Made by a program: the position numbers and the translations under genes
Part shown: in pieces, positions 1 through 5,464 of the stretch
Layout: each line of letters begins with the position of its first letter
How positions within the stretch are numbered: position 1 is the first letter of the stretch
NCBI GenBank assembly: GCA_016290335.1
Contig: JAEETM010000152.1
Span: forward strand, 1-5,464
Source: Treponema sp.
GTDB lineage: Bacteria > Spirochaetota > Spirochaetia > Treponematales > Treponemataceae
DNA: 5,464 nucleotides
Direction: 5' to 3'
The notes under the pieces: model-generated
The model's input: only the letters and a program-made list of their open reading frames with translations
Databases searched by the model: none
What the model was told of the DNA's origin: nothing

Positions 1-3000
1 TACGGTCTAACGTTTGGGGTCGTTCTGCTGCAAGGTCCTGCATCATCTTCATCACGGATAAAGACGGGACGTAACTGATATCTTTCGATTCAATAAGTGC
101 TTTTCCATTGTATACAAGCGTTTCAAACGGTACGTTGTTCAACGCCCCGTCGGGGGAGATGATCCATCTGGACGCGGACGCCGGTATCACGTCTTTAACC
201 GGCGCGATCAGGCTTTTGCTTATCCTGGCAGCTAACTCCCGCCGCGTATTTTCCAGCTCTTGCGTAGTTCTGACACGGCTTGCTCCCGGCTCTTTATATT
301 CGTTATCCGTTACAATTTTGTAACTTCCGTCCTGCCCTTTCCACAGATATTTATCTTCCCCCTGCATATTCTCAAGAGAGGGATAAGAAAGTACTTCATG
401 ATAAATGTGACAGTTATCAAAAAAGCTTTTATCAACCGGTATCGGAACCGCCTTAACGGTTCCGTCACGACTGGCAATGCAGGCCAGAATCAGGTTATCC
501 GGATTATTCTCCCGCAACACGGTAAAATCAATGAAACAGGCATCCTGGGGAATGGCCCGGACTTTTTGCAGAATATCCGAAATGTTCGTTAAACTGAAAC
601 TGCCAAAACGTACGATTTTAGGATATTTCTCATGTAAACCGGCTATACATTGCCTGTACTTATCAAGCTGCCACATTTTTGATACGGTTAAACTTAAGTA
701 GAAATCATGATCTCCATCTTGTTTAGCCGTTTCCATATCTCTGTCATGAATCCGTATTGTTTTTAAAAGGTCATCCACCTGTTTTTTCTCTTCATCACTG
801 ATTCCGTCTGCGTGCAGCATCATCTGTTCATGATACCGCTCTGTCAGGGTCCTTGCCTTGCAAAGATCCGTCAGTTTTAATATTTCAGTTCCTTTACTTT
901 CATCTGCGATATATAAAGATACCAGTTCCCTGTAAACGGGAACCAAATTAACGAACCATTGCGAAAGTTTTTCATCTCTCTTAAGATCAATTTGACGCAT
1001 CAGTTCACGCGCTTGCAGCACTTCTATGTATTTATCTGCAGCAAATTTTGTTTGGCCTGTATCCCTGTATGAATTAGCCAAAATATGCACCACTTTTATA
1101 TGATCCTGATTGAGTTGCCCCATTTTAAAATGATTTGGGTTATACCTTGTGACCTCATCACATAGACTGATTGCTTTTGTATAATCGCCATGTAATTCAT
1201 ATGCTTCCGCCAGATTTATCATCAGGTCCCATAGCTTTGCATTGTCCGTTCCATGGCTTTTATAAGAACGGACTACTTCTTCATATATACTTATGGCCAG
1301 ATCAAACTTCTTTTCCCGGCAATAGTCCTGCGCTAACCTTGCCCGGGCATCAAGTTCTTCAAATGAATTATTGCCAAACACCGTTCTGCAAATGGTCAGG
1401 GCCTGTTCGTCCAGTTCCTTTGCTTCTTTAATTTTGCCCGATTCCCTGTACGCGTCAGCCAATGTATGCATCGCATTCACAGTACATGGGTGCATTTCAC
1501 CGTACCGCTCACGGCTTCTTTTCAATATAATAGCAGCTAATTCTCTCGAATCTTCCAGACAATTAAGTTTTAAATATGTGTTACTGAGGTCACACAAGGT
1601 ATCAAGCGTTAAATGATGGGTATCGCCAAACTTTTCCATACACGCGGAAACTGATTGCAAATCATTGCTCAGGGCTTTTCCTAACATGTTTGACATTTTA
1701 AACCATCGTTCAGTTGCGCGGAATAAATTCAACGTGCGTAACACAGCTGCTGTCCCGCTTCCTTTTACTATCAGAGAACTGGAATCAAATTTAAAAATGT
1801 CATCCTTCAATATTAATTTAGTAAATATGTATTGAGAAAGAGCAATGTCACTTCTGACCGGATCTTCTTTCGGCAATACCTGTTTTGCGACAGGATTAAT
1901 TTTCCCTAATAATACACCTGCTTCATTATAGTTTCCCAATTTAATATATATACGGGCAAGCGCATTAAAACCGGAGAGTGCCTGTGGGGAATCCTTACCG
2001 TATTTTGTTGACCGGATCTCTGTCATTTCTTTAAGGATTCTTTCACTGTCATGATATTTTCCCGCGACTTCATATTCTCTTCCTAAAATATCCATTACGG
2101 ACAGTGCTTCGTCACTTGCTTTTCCGAATATGCCCTGAACTAAAGGTAATAATCTTTTACTTTCAGAGATTGCCCGGGCGTTCTCTCCCAGAATACTGTA
2201 ACAGTCTGCCAGCATGATTTCCCGTTTCAATATGTCCGCTTTTCTGTCAGGAAAAAACTTTTGCAGAAGGTTTATCTGGTTTTTAACCCTCGTTGCCTTT
2301 AAGTTTATATTCTTTTCTTTTTCCAGAGCCTGAAGAAAGAGATTTAAACCTCTCTGAAGATCATTCTCATACATTTCAGGTTTTACGCCCGCCGTCAGTT
2401 TTGCCCATTTATTAAGCTTGTTTGCATAAGAATCCTTCTCGCTTTCCGCAAAAGCCACACGCAATATTTGCGTTAAACCCTCGGAAGCGTACTCTAACCC
2501 ATAGTCCCGGAAGCCAGCGCCGTATTTTGTCCTTTCTATACGTTCTAAATTTTCTTGTATAAGGGTATGTTCAGGCACATTCATCATCCAAGCATCATGT
2601 AAAGATTCTAAAGCCAGAATTAATGAATGATTTTTATTACTGTATATTTTTTTTAAATCAGTCACGAGTTCCAAAAACGCTGTCCGGCTAATATTAATAG
2701 CACTGTCCAGTCTGTCCTCAGCCTTCAGCTTTATGGCTTTTGCCAGAATAGGATTTTTAACTTTCTTCTCATATTCCGCATGCATGTGATTTACATAATC
2801 CTTACTACCCTTATCAGTATTTACATCATACTTTTTTAGTTGTTTTTTTTCATCACTTAAATAACGGGGCACAGATTGTAAATCAAAAAAAGCATTGACC
2901 TTTTTATAGAACTTTAATTTTGCTTCAATGGCTTTCTCCATTGCAGTTATTTCGTCAGGCTGTACAGTGTTTGCTTCTGATACAGGCGTTTTCTTTTCCT

Positions 3001-3112
3001 GCCGGATTTCAGACGGCGCGTCTTTTGTTTCAGCATAAGCAGACAATGGCACATTCAATATGTTAATCGCCAGACAAAACGCGAGTAATCCGTATTGAAA
3101 ACGCAATTTCAA
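1..3112 (-). CDS. Exported TPR-repeat protein with C-terminal CHAT (caspase-like) protease domain, 3' end cut by the window
   Basis: I translated this frame by hand; it stays open for 1037 codons to the window edge. Residues 1-27 form a signal peptide (MKLR, then a hydrophobic core, A-Y-A cleavage site). Residues 28-297 are charged and apparently helical, with no domain I recognise. TPR-like repeats of the kinesin-light-chain type (about 40-residue spacing, pattern LA..Y...G.Y..A) cover about 298-415 and 495-710. Residues 718-760 (LCKARTLTE) resemble the helical segment that precedes CHAT domains. The CHAT domain starts near 855 (ACFIDFTVL); residues 983-1025 carry its typical motif, WIISPDGALNNVPFETL followed by ISYVPSLSV. 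In this family the catalytic His and Cys come after that motif, so they lie outside the window. CHAT proteins are clan CD cysteine proteases related to separase and caspases; TPRs usually bind partners. The signal peptide places this one in the periplasm or at the surface. The start is a TTG at 3112: an in-frame TAG at 3134-3136 blocks any longer start, and the first in-frame ATG would remove the signal peptide. The TTG at 3106 is an alternative. Domain identity is secure; substrate and activity are unknown. Confidence 0.9.
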   Translation of the reverse strand, partial: MKLRFQYGLLAFCLAINILNVPLSAYAETKDAPSEIRQEKKTPVSEANTVQPDEITAMEKAIEAKLKFYKKVNAFFDLQSVPRYLSDEKKQLKKYDVNTDKGSKDYVNHMHAEYEKKVKNPILAKAIKLKAEDRLDSAINISRTAFLELVTDLKKIYSNKNHSLILALESLHDAWMMNVPEHTLIQENLERIERTKYGAGFRDYGLEYASEGLTQILRVAFAESEKDSYANKLNKWAKLTAGVKPEMYENDLQRGLNLFLQALEKEKNINLKATRVKNQINLLQKFFPDRKADILKREIMLADCYSILGENARAISESKRLLPLVQGIFGKASDEALSVMDILGREYEVAGKYHDSERILKEMTEIRSTKYGKDSPQALSGFNALARIYIKLGNYNEAGVLLGKINPVAKQVLPKEDPVRSDIALSQYIFTKLILKDDIFKFDSSSLIVKGSGTAAVLRTLNLFRATERWFKMSNMLGKALSNDLQSVSACMEKFGDTHHLTLDTLCDLSNTYLKLNCLEDSRELAAIILKRSRERYGEMHPCTVNAMHTLADAYRESGKIKEAKELDEQALTICRTVFGNNSFEELDARARLAQDYCREKKFDLAISIYEEVVRSYKSHGTDNAKLWDLMINLAEAYELHGDYTKAISLCDEVTRYNPNHFKMGQLNQDHIKVVHILANSYRDTGQTKFAADKYIEVLQARELMRQIDLKRDEKLSQWFVNLVPVYRELVSLYIADESKGTEILKLTDLCKARTLTERYHEQMMLHADGISDEEKKQVDDLLKTIRIHDRDMETAKQDGDHDFYLSLTVSKMWQLDKYRQCIAGLHEKYPKIVRFGSFSLTNISDILQKVRAIPQDACFIDFTVLRENNPDNLILACIASRDGTVKAVPIPVDKSFFDNCHIYHEVLSYPSLENMQGEDKYLWKGQDGSYKIVTDNEYKEPGASRVRTTQELENTRRELAARISKSLIAPVKDVIPASASRWIISPDGALNNVPFETLVYNGKALIESKDISYVPSLSVMKMMQDLAAERPQTLDR
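3032..3112 (-). other. Signal peptide of the TPR-CHAT protein
   Basis: The first 27 residues show a basic n-region (K2, R4), a hydrophobic core (GLLAFCLAINIL) and an A-Y-A motif at -3 to -1, followed by the charged, hydrophilic ETKD. This looks like a type I signal peptidase site after residue 27. It indicates Sec export of the whole protease, unlike cytosolic TPR-CHAT proteins. Confidence 0.75.
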
Positions 3113-3115
3113 ACG

Positions 3116-3123
3116 CCCCTTTC
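3116..3123 (-). promoter_or_regulatory. Probable ribosome binding site of the TPR-CHAT gene
   Basis: On the minus strand this reads GAAAGGGG. It is 3 bases from the TTG at 3112 and 9 bases from the in-frame TTG at 3106. The spacing therefore favours 3106, which would shorten the signal peptide by two residues. The match to AGGAGG is only moderate, and both starts give the same mature protein. Confidence 0.45.
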
Positions 3124-3141
3124 TAACACATTTCTAACACA
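3120..3141. repeat. Perfect 11-base tandem repeat, two copies
   Basis: TTTCTAACACA occurs twice back to back (3120-3130 and 3131-3141) in the 63-base spacer upstream of the TPR-CHAT gene. In the transcribed sense it reads TGTGTTAGAAA twice, directly before the G-run of the ribosome binding site. It may be a simple slippage duplication; no function is evident. Confidence 0.6.
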
Positions 3142-3175
3142 TTGGTTCCGGTCTGCAGTTTTTTCGCAAAATCAT

Positions 3176-4123
3176 TTATTGATTTTGATTCATTTCCTGA
3201 TCCAGGTGTTTTTTGCACCGTTGCAGCAAATACTGTGCCTGCTTCTCATTAGTTCCCAAATTATCAAACTCTCCAAGCCACTGTGAACTCAGCCAGTACA
3301 AATTGACTTTATCCGGGAAGCTGTCGCTGATCAATTGTACAAGAAGAGCCTTCCTTGAAACGCGCTCTTCATCTGTTAACTTCATTTTGTCAAGTTCCGC
3401 AAGTTTCGCCATCACTTCTGTTTCTGTCTGTGAATCAAGAACCGTAAATTTAAACCCGGTATATTTCCCATCATAACCCCATGAATATGGAACATTTGCT
3501 TCCAGTTTAATATCTGCCGGAACAATGCTCAGGCCATTGAGATTTTTGATATTCTTTTCATAAATTTTATTTCCGTTTCCGTCAATAATGGCAAAAGTCT
3601 CATGATTTGCATTTTTCCATGCAAACTTCACTTCCTGATTCTTTAAGAGCGTAACATTCCAGCCCGGCCGGGGCGTAAGGCTTTGTGCCGCTTTTTTCAG
3701 GCTGCCGTCACCGGCAGGAGATGCCGGTCCGCGGGTCCCGCCATAAACAAAACCTTCCACATTTTTCGGAGCGGAACAAAACGGTCCCAACGAATTCAGT
3801 ACCACATTACTGATTTGCGATGCCCCCGTAGGCGGCTCATATATAATTATACAGGCATTGGAATCTAAATTTACCACCCTCGCATATTCTTTACATGTTA
3901 TTGAAAATTTCTGCGTATCTCCCATAATTATATCGCCATTATACAACAGCCTTTTTGAACCTTTTGGCTGCAAACCTTCGGGATGTATTATCTTAACCTC
4001 ATTTGCAATATCATCATAGTTTACAAATTCGGCAACCTCATCTTCCGCAAAAGCAACGGAACATGTCATACATGCAATCACCGTAAGGATACAAAAGATT
4101 GTTCTCAAGTTAAGTTTCTTCAT
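3176..4123 (-). CDS. Secreted FecR-like / DUF928-like protein
   Basis: The protein has 315 residues. Residues 1-26 are a signal peptide (MKKLNLR, hydrophobic core, AFA cleavage site). Residues 42-95 resemble a FecR-like beta domain: an EVKIIHPEG strand, then RLLYNGDIIMGD, which fits the family pattern of a 'GD.I.TG' turn, then strands ending CIIIYEPPTG. A Gly/Pro-rich linker spans about 113-154. Residues 155-230 look like an Ig-like beta sandwich (EVKFAWKNANHETFAIID, then VPYSWGYD and FKFTVLD), and a helical tail runs from 232 to 312 (LLVQLISDSFPDKVNLYWLSS). This order of beta sandwich then helices is close to cyanobacterial DUF928 proteins, judged by pattern only. ATG at 4123 is chosen for its strong ribosome binding site and signal peptide; a TTG 14 codons upstream would bury the signal sequence. 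Lying between CHASE2 and CHAT genes, it is probably a periplasmic or surface partner of the protease (inference). No enzyme motif is visible. Confidence 0.85.
   Translation of the reverse strand: MKKLNLRTIFCILTVIACMTCSVAFAEDEVAEFVNYDDIANEVKIIHPEGLQPKGSKRLLYNGDIIMGDTQKFSITCKEYARVVNLDSNACIIIYEPPTGASQISNVVLNSLGPFCSAPKNVEGFVYGGTRGPASPAGDGSLKKAAQSLTPRPGWNVTLLKNQEVKFAWKNANHETFAIIDGNGNKIYEKNIKNLNGLSIVPADIKLEANVPYSWGYDGKYTGFKFTVLDSQTETEVMAKLAELDKMKLTDEERVSRKALLVQLISDSFPDKVNLYWLSSQWLGEFDNLGTNEKQAQYLLQRCKKHLDQEMNQNQ
4046..4123 (-). other. Signal peptide of the FecR/DUF928-like protein
   Basis: Residues 1-26 have a K2 K3 / R7 n-region, a hydrophobic stretch TIFCILTVIA and an A-F-A motif before the acidic EDEV. 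V-I-A-C at residues 15-18 also fits a lipobox, so lipoprotein processing at Cys18 is an alternative. Either route exports the protein. Confidence 0.75.
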
Positions 4124-4132
4124 AATTTCGTA

Positions 4133-4139
4133 CACCTCC
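4133..4139 (-). promoter_or_regulatory. Strong Shine-Dalgarno site that decides the start of the FecR/DUF928-like gene
   Basis: The minus strand reads GGAGGTG, 9 bases before the ATG at 4121-4123. It is a near-perfect anti-16S match and falls inside the reading frame of the longer TTG start at 4165. This argues for the ATG. Confidence 0.8.
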
Positions 4140-4140
4140 G

Positions 4141-4180
4141 TTTTTAATATATTTATGAAATACAAAAACTTTTTTAATAT
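4141..4180. repeat. AT-rich spacer with a 10-base direct repeat at 30-base spacing
   Basis: TTTTTAATAT occurs at 4141-4150 and 4171-4180, with start positions exactly 30 bases apart (about three helical turns). It lies in the 99-base, very AT-rich spacer between the CHASE2 and FecR/DUF928-like genes. On the minus strand a weak promoter-like pair, TTGTTA (4180-4185) and TATTTC (4157-4162) with a 17-base gap, overlaps it. The -10 match is poor, so an internal promoter or operator is only possible. There is no GC-rich hairpin with a T-run, so no terminator is called. Confidence 0.3.
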
Positions 4181-4222
4181 AACAACGTATTGTTTTACAG
4201 CATTTATAAAGCGTTTAATTAA

Positions 4223-5464
4223 TCACCGGCTGGCGCGCTGCTGTATTTTGGTAAAAAATACAGACAACCATAAGCGCAATGCCCCTATGCTGGCAAAAGC
4301 CCAGCTGATATAAACAAATTCATTTGTCTGACAAAAATACAAAAAGGAACAGGGAACGAAAACCAATGTCAGAAGTGTAAGGAAATATTTAACGAAATAT
4401 GAAGGTAAAAGCGCATACCCATAGGCGGTCAGCAGAATTAAAAATATATCAACCACTACCTGCCTGCCGGTTGTTGTAAGATGCGGCTGCGTTTCTCCCA
4501 TGACTGTCGCAATACTGTTTGCGTGAACATACATTCCCGCCATCATGCCAACCGGAGTATTGTGAAAATCTTTACAGTCCGGATCGTCTCTTCCGATAAT
4601 TACAATCTTATCTTTAAACTCAATATGCTCATTATCTATATGGGAACTGTCTCTCATCCAGCTGCCGATATGGTCGCTGCTTATAGTCCTTTTATCAATC
4701 GGATCCTGCATAAGGGTGTATTGTATCCTGTTATATTGCAGATGTTCCGAATCCCTGACGGAAGCATTATTTTTATAGTCCTCCCTGTAAAACGTAAAGG
4801 CCCCGCTGCGATCCGGCAGTCCGAGTATGAATTCTGCATCGTCAATGTTAAATCTGTCTCTTTTCAGAATCTCTTCTCTCAGTTTTACAAGCTGCTGTCC
4901 GTCTCCGTAAAACAGGCTTAACGCAGTCATTGGAACTGACCAGAGCACATCGGCTGTTTTTCCTTTATTATCCTGGTCTTTTAATCCCTCATACGGCAGC
5001 CAGAAACGGGCGCGGGAATCACTGCCTCTTGTAAACTTCGGGGTAACTGCAAATATTTTATGATTATCAATTATGGATTCCCCTTTTGATGAAAATATGA
5101 TATCCTTCAGCTTTCCGTCTATTTCATATGTTTCAAACGGAAGTAAAACCTTTGTCTGCGACCCGGCATCGTTCTTTATCTCATTGAGTAAATCCTCTAA
5201 TGTCCTGTCCCTGCTTAATCCGTCTTTTGCTGTAATATCGCCCGCCAACGGCTTCGTTGGGGCGGGAGAGTAATCACGTTCGGAAAACAGCATGTCCAGA
5301 TAGATCACTTTGGCACCGCCCTTATAGGCAATATTAACCAGGTCAGCCACTTTATCCCGCGGTGTAATAACAGGGCGCCCCAATGCCTTAAATGCCTGCC
5401 TGTCGAAACGCAAAAACACAATATTATCTGAAACTTTTTTTGCATCACTCTTTTTTAATCCGGG
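4223..5464 (-). CDS. CHASE2 sensor-domain membrane protein without output domain, 5' end cut by the window
   Basis: The frame is open to the window edge and gives 413 residues ending in TGA (4223-4225). A GTG at 5419 could be read as a start, but the 15 codons upstream of it are open and that start would cut into the first strand of the domain (NIVFLRFDRQAFKALGRP), so the true start lies outside. CHASE2 hallmarks are visible. The N-terminal motif NIVFLRFDRQAFKALG is followed by VNIAYKGGAKVIYLDMLFSE, and the C-terminal motif at about residues 284-325 is FKDKIVIIG, KDFHNTPVGMMAG, then VHANSIATVMG. Three hydrophobic helices follow, at about 335-355, 357-377 and 383-404. The protein then stops after a short basic tail (KIQQRASR). 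CHASE2 is an extracytoplasmic ligand-sensing domain, usually joined to adenylate cyclase, histidine kinase, Ser/Thr kinase or GGDEF domains. None is present here at the C-terminus. It is probably the first or an upstream gene of an operon with the two secreted proteins, and may act as their inner-membrane sensor or anchor (inference). The ligand is unknown. Confidence 0.9.
   Translation of the reverse strand, partial: PGLKKSDAKKVSDNIVFLRFDRQAFKALGRPVITPRDKVADLVNIAYKGGAKVIYLDMLFSERDYSPAPTKPLAGDITAKDGLSRDRTLEDLLNEIKNDAGSQTKVLLPFETYEIDGKLKDIIFSSKGESIIDNHKIFAVTPKFTRGSDSRARFWLPYEGLKDQDNKGKTADVLWSVPMTALSLFYGDGQQLVKLREEILKRDRFNIDDAEFILGLPDRSGAFTFYREDYKNNASVRDSEHLQYNRIQYTLMQDPIDKRTISSDHIGSWMRDSSHIDNEHIEFKDKIVIIGRDDPDCKDFHNTPVGMMAGMYVHANSIATVMGETQPHLTTTGRQVVVDIFLILLTAYGYALLPSYFVKYFLTLLTLVFVPCSFLYFCQTNEFVYISWAFASIGALRLWLSVFFTKIQQRASR

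Noticed and set aside
108..701. Overlapping plus-strand open frames of 71-110 codons
   Set aside because: They are antisense to the continuous TPR-CHAT frame, overlap one another and show no recognisable protein features.
1..3112. Relation to the CRISPR-associated TPR-CHAT protease (Craspase/Csx29)
   Set aside because: There is no CRISPR array or cas gene in the window, the protein has a signal peptide, and its neighbours are CHASE2 and FecR/DUF928-like genes. Only the broad domain type is shared.
3113..3175. Terminator between the FecR/DUF928-like and CHAT genes
   Set aside because: The spacer contains only a CTGCAG palindrome and the tandem repeat; no stable hairpin followed by a T-run in the transcribed sense.
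3095..3476. Short plus-strand open frames (63 and 87 codons) across the gene junction
   Set aside because: They overlap the 5' end of the CHAT gene and the 3' end of the FecR/DUF928-like gene in antisense; no ribosome binding site or family pattern was seen.
4124..4165. Upstream TTG start adding 14 residues to the FecR/DUF928-like protein
   Set aside because: The extension would place residues before a canonical MKK signal peptide and covers the strong GGAGGTG site that serves the ATG at 4123.
4481..4921. 146-codon open frame on the plus strand
   Set aside because: It lies wholly inside the CHASE2 gene on the opposite strand, has no domain-like pattern, and is best explained as a shadow of the real frame.
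5417..5419. GTG start for the CHASE2 protein
   Set aside because: The frame stays open to the window edge and the GTG falls within the first conserved strand of the CHASE2 domain.

Overview
The window holds three genes, all on the minus strand, so transcription runs from position 5464 towards position 1. In transcription order they are: a membrane-anchored CHASE2 sensor protein (4223-5464, 5' end outside the window); a small secreted protein with a FecR-like N-terminal part and a DUF928-like C-terminal part (3176-4123); and a large exported TPR protein that ends in a CHAT (caspase-like, clan CD) protease domain (1-3112, 3' end outside the window). The spacers are 99 and 63 bases. I see no convincing terminator in either, so a single operon is the simplest reading. 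No stretch over 100 bases lacks a gene, and I found no RNA gene, CRISPR array, mobile element or convincing plus-strand gene.

The organism is probably a Gram-negative bacterium. Two of the three proteins start with a signal peptide, the third carries an extracytoplasmic CHASE2 domain with C-terminal membrane helices, and one start has a near-perfect Shine-Dalgarno site. Base composition is moderately AT-rich, with AT-rich spacers. From general knowledge, combinations of CHASE2, CHAT-TPR, FecR-like and DUF928 genes occur in Cyanobacteria, Planctomycetes (including anammox lineages) and Desulfobacterota-like bacteria. The window itself does not settle the lineage.

The working model (inference) is an envelope-located sensing and proteolysis module. 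CHASE2 would sense a signal outside the cytoplasmic membrane. The FecR/DUF928-like protein would be a periplasmic or surface partner. The exported TPR-CHAT protein would be the effector, using its TPR superhelix to bind a partner that controls the protease. The CHASE2 protein has no cytoplasmic output domain, which fits signalling to periplasmic partners rather than a kinase or cyclase output. The catalytic His and Cys of the CHAT domain should lie beyond position 1, so activity cannot be judged here.
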